Both the position numbers and the translations under genes were made by a program. Source: Conoideocrella luteorostrata (Eukaryota; Ascomycota; Sordariomycetes; Hypocreales; Clavicipitaceae). Taken from it: a stretch of DNA of 64,000 nucleotides. This document shows, in pieces, positions 11,890 to 22,575 of the stretch. Position 1 is the stretch's first letter; each line of letters starts with the position of its first letter. The stretch covers positions 1-64,000 of the forward strand of contig JASWJB010000155.1 of NCBI GenBank assembly GCA_032433595.1, written 5' to 3'. Below the pieces are notes generated by a model. That model searched no databases, was not told where the DNA came from, and saw only the letters and a list, made by a program, of their open reading frames with translations.

Positions 11890-14245
11890 ATGAAGGCCAC
11901 GCCGCTTATCATCAATTGGCACGACCAAAACGCCCCTGTTTACTCTGCACACTTTGAGCCGTCTGGCAAGGGCCGTCTTGCTACCGCTGGAGGTGACAAC
12001 CATGTTCGAATCTGGAAAGTCGACTCTGACGGGTCTGAGAGGAAAGTCGACTATCTTTCGACGCTATCCAAGCACAACCAAGCTGTCAATGTAGTTCGTT
12101 GGGCACCAAAAGGTAGGCGGCTAGTCGTCATCGCCCTATAAACAATGGGCATTTGCGTGTGCCTTGTGTTGCAAATTACAGGCTAACAATGGCGTCCTCA
12201 AATTTTCAGGCGAAACTCTCGCATCGGCCGGTGACGACGGCAACGTAATTCTGTGGGTTCCCAGCGAGTTGACTCCATCCAACTTTGGCGGTGATGCACA
12301 AGACGACAAGGAATCATGGAGGGCAAAGCACATGTGCCGGTCCAGCGGAGCTGAGATATATGACTTGGCTTGGTCTCCCGATGCTGTTCACTTCATCATA
12401 GGAAGCATGGACAATATTGCCAGGATATACAATGCTAACTCAGGTGAGTCGCCTTCAACAATCTTCGTTATTGCCTATCGTCGACCTAATGGAGATCAAT
12501 AATAGGAACACTCGTGAGACAAATCGCCGAGCATAGCCATTACGTCCAAGGTGTCACTTGGGATCCTTTGAACGAATACATCGCCACGCAATCTTCCGAT
12601 CGATCTGTTCATATTTACTCTCTCAAGACTAAAGACGGACAATATACTCTTAGTCATGATGACAAGCCGCCTCGGCTCGCCAGTCATATCAAGGCAGATC
12701 TACCTCCCCGACGTATATCCTCCAGCAGCCCTGCTCCTCCTGACTTTGGCCATCGAGCACAGCTCTCTATGGTCGATTCCGCCACCTCTATCGGATCTCC
12801 CGTGCCTTCAGCTCCAGGAACACCAACATCCATTCCACTTCCGATGAACCCACCAAGTGTCGTGAGCCACAGCCGAAGATCATCGTTCTCTTCTCGACGA
12901 TCTGTGTCACCTGCCCCAACACTGCCTCTCCCTGCGGTAATGACTATGGAAGCGTCGCCCAAGCCGCAGCTGGGTACAAAGAATGCGAGTCTTTATGCCA
13001 ACGAGACTCTGACCTCATTCTTTCGACGACTCACATTTACGCCGGATGGCAGCCTGTTGCTCACTCCATCAGGACAATATCAGACCCAGCACCAAGCAGA
13101 GAAGGATGCAAGGCCCACGTATGAGATAATCAACACAGTGTACATATATACTCGTGGTGGAATCAATAAGCCCCCAATTGCGCACTTACCTGGACACAAG
13201 AAACCGTCTGTTGTGGTTAAGTGCTCTCCTGTCTACTACACACTACGGCACACGCCCCCAACGACGAGGCACATTACTATTGACACCTCTGGCGAAGAGG
13301 CGCTGCCTCCGCTGCCCGAGCCTGTGTCAAAGTCACCTCTTGCAACTGCTGTAATGGAACCTCCACCACCGCCGACGAGCAACACATCTGAGCCTGGTGC
13401 TACTCCCTCTAAGGCTCTCAATGTGGAAACGGACGCGTCAACACCTGGTCCGAAGCCTGCATTCTCGCTGCCATATCGTATGGTTTACGCAGTGGCCACC
13501 CAAGACACAGTTTTATTATATGACACCCAGCAAAAGACTCCCATTTGCGTTGTTAGCAACTTGCATTGTGCAACCTTTACTGATCTTGCCTGGTAAGATT
13601 CTCATTCTCAATATTCATGAAGTAACACACTGACATGTCTGGTGCAGGTCAAGTGATGGGCTGACCATAATCATTTCATCGTCTGATGGATTCTGCTCTA
13701 GCTTGTCCTTTGCCGCTGGAGAACTGGGCGACATTTACAAAGGTGAGATCGGACCTCCTAAAGCAAACATGACCGCGAACGCGACTGCTTCAAATGTAAC
13801 CGCTTCGACGCAAAATACACCAACACCTACACCCACTACAGCCTTTGCGCCGCCTTCTCCTTTCCCCAACGGTTCGCAACATCAGCACCGCAACTCAGCC
13901 AGCTCGTTTACTGCACCGTCACCTCCGGCTTCGTTGCCCACTACATCACAACGTCCATCGTCACCCACAAGATCAAATTCGACCTCTTCGGTGGCAACGC
14001 AGTCTTCGTCAGTTCCCACAGGTGTGGTGAGCAATCCGACTCTCATCTCAGGCAATGTTCCGGCCTTGACTGCTACCAACTCGGCAAAAGCTTCAGGTGT
14101 TCCCATGACAACACCCCCTGAAACGCCGAGAAGCACAGCAGGGAGCATAGCTGGCACTAAGCGAGATGCCAGTGAGAGTGAAAAGGAAGAAATTACAGAA
14201 CCCAAGAAACGAAGAATTGCACCAACACCTGTGCAAAAGTCTTGA
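11890..14245 (+). CDS. CAC2: Chromatin assembly factor 1 subunit B (p60, WD40 protein)
   Basis: Four exons (11890-12112, 12210-12443, 12506-13592, 13648-14245) join in phase to 713 aa. The N-terminus MKATPLIINWHDQNAPVYS followed by WD repeats (TAGGDNHVRIW, SAGDDGNVILW, GSMDNIARIY, TQSSDRSVHIYS) is the hallmark start of CAF-1 p60/Cac2. Further WD blades follow (YAVATQDTVLLYD, SSDGLTIIISSSDG), interrupted by Ser/Pro-rich linkers typical of filamentous fungi. The tail is low-complexity Thr/Pro/Ser with a basic patch EPKKRR near the end, a plausible nuclear signal. Known role: part of the CAF-1 complex that deposits H3-H4 onto newly replicated DNA with PCNA. HIRA also has WD repeats, but its size and B-domain organisation do not match. 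The gene converges with the phosphoesterase gene. Confidence 0.88.
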
Positions 14246-14638
14246 TCATAGCACAGTCTTTTCATTTCAAGACTATGTTCGTGTTGCTTTTAGTGAAGTG
14301 GGACGGTTAGGAAGGGCTTATGCCATCGCTACGCTAGGATAGCACTCTAGGTTTTTGTAAATGCATACGTGGGCGTTTTTGAGTTTTGGTAACAAAAGGG
14401 AAAACCATTTTGCGGCAAACAAAGGATTTTATTTGTTGTACTTTACAATTTTCCTCTGTTCTTCGGATTTAGGGGTTTATGTTTCGGCTCCGTCGTGAGT
14501 CATTAGCCTTGCGGCACTTCGTATGAAGGACATGGCAACCCTATGATGCCTCGGGCGGTATTCTATGTTTAAATAGCTGGACTAAACTAAGAATGTTTTC
14601 AATATGAGAGTACTAAGACGCGGACCGCCAGCTGACGA
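14246..14638. other. Convergent intergenic region
   Basis: Contains the 3' ends of CAC2 and the LigD-type phosphoesterase gene. Nothing else is recognised. Confidence 0.5.
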
Positions 14639-15997
14639 TTAGTTCAGCACAGGCTTCCATCCTTTTCTCTGCACAAATCCCTTGACTCCCTCATCATGCA
14701 TGATATCCTGTCCTCTTCGACCCGTCACCACACTCTGCTCATATGCTACGCCTCTCACGTAAAAGGGAAATGATAGACGTTGCATTTGCTCCCCTCCCCC
14801 CTCGTCGTTACCTGTCCCGTTTCTAGGTTTTGTGGTCGATGCGTCTGGAAGATCCCAAACAATCTTATTTCCATGTTTTTGCTGCACAAAGCCACATGCC
14901 TCTCTATCAAGAGAAACATACCATTTCCGTTGGTGAATGCTTCCTATGGAGTTCGTTGCACCTGGATAAGCATTTGTTCTTCGGACATCTGCATCTTCCA
15001 ACTCACGCAGCTCTTTATCAGTAGCAGACACATCCTTGGCGTGGCCCTCAACCTCACTTTCTTCCGAAACAAAGTACGTCTTTTTCTCCCTATCCGGGTT
15101 GGCTTGTTCATCAGTTTCACTGTCTGAGGTGCCTGTCTCGGGATCTTCGTTCCGCACCCGTCTTCGGCGCTTAGGCATTCTTAGGTTTTTAGCCCTACCT
15201 TCAGCGTCCTCGGTCTTCGTTAATCGTAGGTTGAGAACATAGTTTTTTGGTAGTTTGGCGCCATGTAGTCTTAGCCTAATCTTGCGGCAGTGAAAAGCTG
15301 TCTCTAGTAGGCTCTGCTGCGTGCTCTCATCTTGTGAAGACGAAGTGGCTTGGGAGGAAGGATCTAGCTTTGGAGCGCTTTTGCTACGTCTGGGTATGAC
15401 TGTATACGTGCCTGTATCCCATATCAGTAAGGACCCGGTCTCCCGAGAAGCTGTTTCGATGAGATGGTTCCACAAGGAGTGGATTCTCGTTTCGGTAGCG
15501 TTGCGATTTAGGCGTGAGCTGTTGGGGTCACCGGGCAGGCCGTACATGATAGCCCAGGAGACACTGCTGGTTGGGTTGATCTGGAGACGGAGGTCATAGT
15601 GGGTTCCGGCGATTGGGTGGTCGTGCTGGTGGATGACGAAGTGGGAGGCTTGGTGGGAAAGGCTGGAAGTGTAGAGGGAGGAGTAGTTGGCGATGGGGAG
15701 GAGAGGGCTAAGAGACGGGAGAATGCGTCTGGCAAGATGGGTGGTGAAGTGGATGAGGTGATCGTTTATTTGTGCTGAGCCGGATTCGATGTCAGATGTC
15801 GATGGTTTTGCGGGAGGGTTTGAGGGTGTAATGCCGGGGGAGGTGTCGGAGTTGACGTTATCGCTGTTGTTGGGTGTTTGTACTGGGGGAGACGATGGGG
15901 GTCCAGAGAAGGGAGAATGTAGAGTCCATGTTAGATTGCGCTTTTTGATGAACGGGTTGGGAATGAGGTCGTGGGCAGGACGTTTTGAAGAAGCCAT
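14639..15997 (-). CDS. Stand-alone LigD-type 3'-phosphoesterase domain protein
   Basis: Single exon, 452 aa. After a disordered N-terminus, the block HQHDHPIAGTHYDLRL (residues 123-138) matches the signature of the 3'-phosphoesterase (PE) domain of bacterial DNA ligase D: His, then His-Tyr-Asp-Leu-Arg. A later His (about 173) and the strand LLIWDTGTY (190-198) fit the second metal-site half and the VWDxGxW-like motif. In bacteria this domain trims 3' ends (phosphates, ribonucleotides) during non-homologous end joining. Here there is no ligase or polymerase domain. The middle is charged (Glu/Asp/Lys-rich, with RMPKRRRRVR, a likely nuclear signal), and the C-terminus carries a separate conserved-looking block WYVSLDREACGFVQQKHGNK. 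Inferred role: nuclear DNA end processing. The enzymatic activity is inference only. Confidence 0.75.
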   Translation of the reverse strand: MASSKRPAHDLIPNPFIKKRNLTWTLHSPFSGPPSSPPVQTPNNSDNVNSDTSPGITPSNPPAKPSTSDIESGSAQINDHLIHFTTHLARRILPSLSPLLPIANYSSLYTSSLSHQASHFVIHQHDHPIAGTHYDLRLQINPTSSVSWAIMYGLPGDPNSSRLNRNATETRIHSLWNHLIETASRETGSLLIWDTGTYTVIPRRSKSAPKLDPSSQATSSSQDESTQQSLLETAFHCRKIRLRLHGAKLPKNYVLNLRLTKTEDAEGRAKNLRMPKRRRRVRNEDPETGTSDSETDEQANPDREKKTYFVSEESEVEGHAKDVSATDKELRELEDADVRRTNAYPGATNSIGSIHQRKWYVSLDREACGFVQQKHGNKIVWDLPDASTTKPRNGTGNDEGGGEQMQRLSFPFYVRGVAYEQSVVTGRRGQDIMHDEGVKGFVQRKGWKPVLN

Positions 15998-17130
15998 TGG
16001 TATGAAGGGGGCTACATGGTGGTAACGCCTGTGATGATGCGAGCTCTTTGTCGTAGTTTTGAAAACACGAAAATCATATAAAGGAGTTAAGTACTTTATA
16101 TCAGTTTGAAGTAGGTTGTGTGTGAGAGGCGTTTTTGTGGGAAAACTGCTGCGGTTGTTGCTTTACTTTGTCTCCATGTTGATGAAGGGCGGAGTAAGAA
16201 GTTGTTATGTAAGCTTGCTGTTGGCTTTATAAGTCTTTGGCTCGCTGTCCGAGTTAAATCTGGCCAGTTCCTTTGCACAGCAACAGGAGAAGAGAACTGA
16301 CAACATGACGGCATGATGTTCTTTCTTTTAGGTATTCCTGTATGTTTTCATCCACGAGCATGAGTTGCAACGTTCGTGGCGCGCAGCAAGGATTGTGGAA
16401 GCATGATGGCAACTAACCAACTAGTCAGTATACGCCAGGTCTTGCACAGGCGCGAGGCGGAGTGACGGCGCAAACAGGAGAATCTGCACCTGTAACTACG
16501 CCGCATCTGCATCTGCATCTATGGGTCCCACTGACTAGTTAGTTACCCACCAACTACCCACCAACGGGCGACGGCTGTTAGAGGCATGGAGTCAAATGCA
16601 GAGTGCCGAGGCATAGGCTCCAAAGGACGTGAGCGGATGTGAGCAGCCAACCATTTTGCTTCGATGTGGCCAGGCCCCACTGTTAGAATATGGGATCCGC
16701 GGCTCGGCCTGGTCGCTGCACTAGGAAGCAAGTGCGTTCGCTCTCCGCCCAAAGTGCGTCCCCACAGCGTCACAAGCGCAGCTTGCAGAGCGCAAGCCCT
16801 TTCCACCCCGGATTTCTCTTTCATCATTTTAATTCCTCCCTCTTCGCTATTCTCTCACCTCCGCAATCCGCGTCAAGCATCGCCAGCTTTGTTCCTTATC
16901 GAGACGCTCTTATCAACCGCAATTTTGCCCTTCTGTGCTGGCGATTTTGCTAGTCCAGCGTCGCCCTTCAACGCTTCGTCGCCTTGTCGGCGGGTCGCTC
17001 CGAAGTCGCCTAGGGGAACTCCATAGCCAAACCCTTCGTGACGTAGTGTACACTGTTCAATCGAGGATTGACAACGAACGTTACGGATCCGTTTTTTACA
17101 TCAGATTATTCCCCGAGACCGACCCCGATA
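15998..17130. other. Divergent intergenic region phosphoesterase/PEX13
   Basis: About 1.1 kb with no credible gene. It must contain both promoters and the PEX13 leader. An in-frame ATG at 17068 lies 21 codons upstream of the chosen PEX13 start. Confidence 0.5.
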
Positions 17131-18566
17131 ATGGCTTCGCCACCAAAACCTTGGGAGAGACCTGGCGCGACCGCGGCCACAGCCGGTATGTCCTGCTTTC
17201 CTGATATGCTTGCTTGCCTACCTTCTCTTCTCTTAGTTCACATGCTGACCATCATCGACTTCAGCTGCGATTCCCTCTATCACGGCTGCTGCCTCCCCTG
17301 TGGCTCCGGCCACGAACACCGTCACATCCACATCATCTTCTGCCGCTCCTCCTGTTCCCGACCGACCTTCCTCTCTTACTTCTACCGTTAATCAGAATGC
17401 CTCTGCATACAGCCGCGTTGGAGGCGTGGGTGGCTTAGGCGCGGGTGCTTCACCGTACAGTGCATATGGTGGTGCATACTCATCGCCATACTCAAGTCCA
17501 TATTCTAGATTTGGCGGCATGGGAGGCATGGGCGGCATGGGGGGCTACGGTGGTGGCATGTACGGCGGATACGGCGGATACGGCGGTATTGGTGGCTATG
17601 GCGGCGGCATGTACGGCGGCATGGGCATGAATCCTAATGATCCCAACAGCTTGACCAGCCGCTTCAGCAATGGTACAGCAGCGACCTTCCAAATGCTTGA
17701 GGGCATAGTTACTGCATTTGGTGGCTTTGCCCAAATGCTGGAGAGTACATACATGGCGACCCATTCTAGCTTTTTTGGTACGTCGACCGCATGCACCACT
17801 GGTCTTCTAATTCGATTCTGAGTACTGACTGACTTATCACCAAACAGCTATGGTCTCAGTAGCCGAGCAGTTTGGCAACCTGCGTGATACGCTAGGATCG
17901 ATCCTGGGAATCTTTACCCTGATGCGATGGATACGAACGCTCATTGCCAAGATAACTGGTCGTCCCCCTCCGGCTGACGCTCTCGCCCTTACACCTGCTG
18001 CCTTTGCACACTTTGAAGGCCGTGGTGCCGGTCCCGATGGCACTCCAGGGCCTGCCAAGGCTAGTCGCAAGCCTCTCTTCTTCTTCCTCGCCGCCGCTTT
18101 CGGCATACCTTATCTCATGTCCAAGATGATTCGCACCCTCGCGGCGTCTCAAGAAGAAGAGGAGCGCCGTCTCCAGCAACAAGCTCTGGAGCAGCAGCAG
18201 CCTGTAGATCCATCGAAACTCGAATTCTGCCGTCTGGTTTACGACTACCTCCCTCAAGGCAGCAACGTCGGCATGGAACTCGAAGCCCGAAAGGGTGACC
18301 TCGTTGCTGTTCTTACCAAAAACGACCCAGCCGGCCAACCTAGCGAATGGTGGCAATGCCGTGCCCGTGACGGCCGCCAGGGTTATCTGCCCGCCACATA
18401 TCTTGAGGTGTTGAAACGACCTGGGCAGGAAGTAAAGAAGATCATGCCTGCGCCTGGTGATGGCACCCGAACCAATTCAATGACGAGCACATCGGAAGCA
18501 CCTCAGGATGGCAAGAAGGAATATGCGACTGCTGATGGAATGCAACGGAGCCACTTCTATTCCTAG
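17131..18566 (+). CDS. PEX13: Peroxin 13, peroxisomal docking protein
   Basis: Three exons (17131-17185, 17265-17777, 17848-18566) encode 428 aa. The start MASPPKPWERPGA is the conserved PEX13 N-terminus; an in-frame ATG 63 nt upstream would add an atypical extension, so it was not used. Residues after about 65 form a Gly/Met/Tyr-rich segment (repeated GGM, GGY) as in fungal PEX13. Two membrane-associated regions follow, including AAAFGIPYLMSKMIR. A C-terminal SH3 domain (about 313-375) shows LVYDYLP at the start, a WW pair in the middle and GYLPATYLEVL at the end. Known role: integral peroxisomal membrane protein that, with Pex14 and Pex17, docks the Pex5/Pex7 cargo receptors. The Tyr-rich Gly repeat is the part implicated in forming a permeable meshwork. 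The gene converges with DUS3. Confidence 0.93.
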
Positions 18567-19195
18567 GATGGGGCAAGCGGTAACACGAGTGAGGGGGAGA
18601 AGATAGATATCAAACGAAAATATCACGCATCTGGCATCATCTTTTATGTATAGTTTGCCATCCACCATTTGGGATGGGCATTGCTTGGGTATGAATGAAG
18701 GTTTTCCTAAGTCATCTTGAGAGAAGAGGAAAGAACCCTCGCATCAAAATTGTGGATATGTATATAAATATGGCTGAGCGCAGCTGAGCGTTCCTGTATA
18801 TTCTCTGAACAAATTATATGAATCAATGACATAACTCAAATGTCTTTAATAAATGGCATTCACACGAACGATTCTATGTAATAGCAGCTTGAAGGTGATG
18901 ACGCGGTCTTTTTATCATTACTCTACAATACTGTCAACAAACTAACCTCCCTGTAAACCCGTGAGGCAGTCTGAGTCTTAGCATGTGAGATGGAAGATCT
19001 CTGAAAATCGAGAAGATGGAGACTATCTCCGATATAGCAATGTTCTGTACAAGCGATAGGCATAGATGAAGAGCCAATCTAGGTAAAAATTCTTGGATCA
19101 ATGGCTGAACGACTAACTGCCCATGCAGCGATGCGAGCCGGACCACAAAATAAAAGCAAAAGCTCGGCATAATTTGTTCTATAGTGTCCGCCTGC
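18567..19195. other. Convergent intergenic region PEX13/DUS3
   Basis: Contains the two 3' ends. No additional gene is recognised. Confidence 0.5.
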
Positions 19196-21708
19196 TCAAC
19201 CCTCTGCTTCGTAAGCGTTGGATCTGTGCTTGGGCTGGAACTGGAATCCTGGATGGACTGGGCCCAGAAACATTTCCCTAAGAAAATGCATTAATAAATA
19301 TCACTCATGTTTTATAAAAGAGAGTTGCAAGCCGTGGGAAAAAGATGGGACTTACGTGATCTTGATCCAGTCCTTATAGTTTCCGCTGGCCATCAGTGTC
19401 TCCAGATCATTTCTACCAACATACGCGGGCGGGCGGTCATTCAAGCTCGGGGGCAGGTATTCCAGCACACCGAGGGGGATGTAGCGATGGGCGAAGCTCA
19501 GCCACTCGAGGAGGAAGCGGCGGGTGTATCCGATGCCGAGCTCGTCTGAGCCCCATGCGTCTAGGCCGTAGCGCACATACTTCTCGATGTAAGTGAGTCG
19601 TTCGGAGGCGGATTTGTCGAGATACTGGCCCTTTTCAATTTCTTCAAACAGCCAGGGCTTGATGAGGGCGCCGCGACCGATCATGACGGTGTCGACGCGG
19701 GCCTTTTCGATGTGTTGTTGATATTCGATGTGTGAGTAGCAGTCACCGTTGCCGAGGAAGTAGAGGCGTCCGTCTTTGGCGTTGGGTAGGGTGCTGGCAT
19801 CTGGTTCGGCGGCCGTATCTGCCAAGGCGTCCTTTTGGTCGTTGTAGGTCTTGATGAGGGCGGCACATTCGCCAATGTAGCTCCAGTCGGCACGCTTTGT
19901 ATATCGCTGCTCACGGCTACGGCCGTGAAGGGTGATGGCCGCGCAACCAGGCGCACCGAGACGTTCACGGTGCTCACGGGAGCCGAAGGCCAGTTTGCCG
20001 ATGACGGATGGTGCGGTTGGGCGAGAATTCTTCACGCCAGTTCGTATCTTGGCCGTGATGGGGATCTCGCCCGACATGGCGTTCATGCCGCGGATCATGC
20101 GTTCGAGCTTGGCTTGGGATTCAAGCAGGGCGGAGCCGGCGCCAGACTTGAACAACATGTCGATCGGGCATCCGCAGTTGAGGTCGATGAGACGCAGTTG
20201 CGGACAGAAACGGCTGAGGACGTCGGCCGCCTTAGTCACAATCCAGGGCTGGTTGCCCGAGATTTGAGCACCGAATTTCAAATCGCGCGAATGATCGTAG
20301 TCATCAAAAACAAAGTTGTTTCTGCCCGGCTTGAAAGCTGGAGGGGATACTTCTGATTCGTGTGCCTTCAGCAATGTCCAGTCGGACTTGGTACCCTGAA
20401 GGAGAGGCATGCCCATGGCCATTTCGGAGTAGGTGAGCTCGCAACCGAGCTCGACGCAGAGCCGGCGGAATGGTAAGTTGCCTTGGGTTGTGAGAGGAGC
20501 CAATGTTGGTGTTTCTGGTCCAAAGTACAGCCGGCGCTTTTCAGATGGCTTGAATGGAGGGTCGACATAACGCGCGCGAAGGTCTTCGATACCTTCTGTA
20601 GACTGGCCCTTGCGGCGGTGATGGAATTCTTGATTGACACTAGATTCGTCATTCATCCACTTGATGTACTCGTCTGCCTTGGTGAAGTCGATGCGCTTCC
20701 GGTTCATCTCAATCTTGGTGCCCATATCAACATTATTGTAGATCCCGGGACGGCGTTCATTCGTCTCATCACCAGCAGAGATCTGGACCTGTTTCGATCC
20801 GTCCTCGCCAGAAAATTCCTTGTCTTTCGAGTTATCCACGAGAACCAACTCTTTTCGTCCGTCCTCATGTTCGACTTCCTTCATGTGGCTCCGGACGAAT
20901 CTGCATTTCCAACCGGAGAAACAGGTGCCATACTGTGCAAAGACAGGGCACTTGCCGTCGAATGTTTCAACATCTGCTCGTCGTCCCTCTTCGAGATACT
21001 TGCGCACATCGTGTGACATGCGGCAGTTGTCACCGTACCTGCACTCGTGAGGCGAGAACTCGGGGTACAGAGCACGACTATTACAGAGCTGGATGGCGTC
21101 GCCGAAGCGGCCATAGGTGCGGTCAGTGTTCTGACCTCCCTTTTTCTTCTTCTCTTTTTTACCCTTTTTGCCATTGGCGCCATCACGATCCCTATCGTCT
21201 CTTGAGTCTCTCGCATCTCTGGCATCACCTCGGCGGCCCTCTGCTGCATCGTCATCCATGATATCTGCATTTGCGTTTCTTGAAGTAGGCACTTCAAGAA
21301 CATACCTTGATATAGCTTAGCACTAGGTACCGGTTTAGGCTGATGAAAATCGACTCACTCCTTTTTAATTGGTGCCATTCCAGCCCGACGGTCACTCAAA
21401 CCATTCGTGATTGGTGCGGGCTCCTCACCCTTATCTTTTGTTTGCGTGCCAGTATCTTTTGCTCCCGCTTTCTCGCCGTTGCTTACTTCCGTGGAACTAG
21501 CCAGATCATCCATTCTAGGTCTTTTCGCGGCTCGTTCCTCAGAGTCTGATGCTCCGTTTTCGATGCGGGACACAACGTTGGCAAGGTCCGTGGGCATGGG
21601 TGCATTGAACTTGTTGTAAGCCTTGGCTAAAGCCGCAGGACCACTGCCAGGCTGAACAGTGGAAGTTTGCTCCTCAATCGTCATATTGGAGTCATTGTTG
21701 TCAGCCAT
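19196..21708 (-). CDS. DUS3: tRNA-dihydrouridine(47) synthase (Dus3)
   Basis: Three exons (21708-21359, 21278-19356, 19277-19196) give 784 aa. The last exon is only 82 nt: the donor ATCAC|GTAAGT and acceptor CTTAG|G restore the conserved tail EMFLGP...PKHRSNAY, whereas the unspliced frame stops one codon later with none of it. Exon 1 holds a disordered N-terminus with AAKRPRM. Exon 2 contains a Lys/Glu-rich stretch, two CCCH zinc fingers ([11 protein letters not shown] and [18 protein letters not shown]), and a TIM-barrel dihydrouridine synthase domain beginning [12 protein letters not shown]. The active-site loop LNCGCPID carries the catalytic Cys, followed by the KIRTG and GRSREQRYT flavin/tRNA motifs. 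Known role: FMN- and NADPH-dependent reduction of U47 in cytoplasmic tRNAs. Confidence 0.93.
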
Positions 21709-22575
21709 TGTGTGGTTTTAAAAGACGATGCCGTCACCAAAAGCTGGGAATGCGTCTTGCAACAACGCTCTTAGTCACCAACTTCAACGCTTGGAACCGA
21801 GCAAAAGGCAAGGACAGAGTTTAGTACAACAGTCCATGCACAAGACACTCTGGTGTTCAGTTCGAGTACTAGGATAAAGACGGGAGTGGAAAGGACTACA
21901 GAATTTGTTGAGAAATTTGGTGACTTGGGCTATGTTCATATGAGTATGATGTGAGTCGAGGTTGTGGAGGCAAAAATTTCTTAGAGTGAAATCTGGTGCA
22001 CACAGCTGGTTGCCAAAAACGGGCCACCGGCAGAATACAGTTGGCTAATAGATCGGCGCTTACCGCTGCAGCTGCTGGCCAGGTGCATCTTGATTTGCAA
22101 TTTTAAGAATTTAGGCCGTCCCCTTGCGGAGTAATTGCTGTATCGAGACAATCATAAGAGCTGGGTCACCTTTTCTTCGTGCGTAGAGCAGCGCAGGGTC
22201 ATGTGTCAGTTCTATCGACTGGTTGAATGCATGTCGGTGATAACTTAACCGCTTCCTTGTTGATCCCGCACAAGTTGACATCTGGACCCATTTGATGCAG
22301 CCTGTGGTGGGGTTTCGCGGAGACCGTAGTAGTGCTCGAAGCCCAATGCGCAGGGTCTGCCCCTCAGTTACCTGCGTCAGATGTCAGTCGCGGCAGGTAA
22401 ATTAAACGTCTCGCCCGACAAATAAGTTATAGAGAACAATACTACACTCACCGTCCACTACCTAGCTTATTTCCGACCGACTTACTGTCCTTCCAATTGA
22501 TACCCCCTGTTGGATCCGTCGCCATTCATGAATTATTCGTCGGGCAAAGGGAAATGAGCCTCCCGCGGTGACGAC
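21709..22575. other. Divergent intergenic region DUS3/kelch gene
   Basis: Holds the two promoters. No gene or RNA is recognised. Confidence 0.5.

Noticed and set aside
17068..17130. Upstream in-frame ATG for PEX13
   Set aside because: It would add 21 residues not found in the conserved PEX13 start MASPPKPWERPG.
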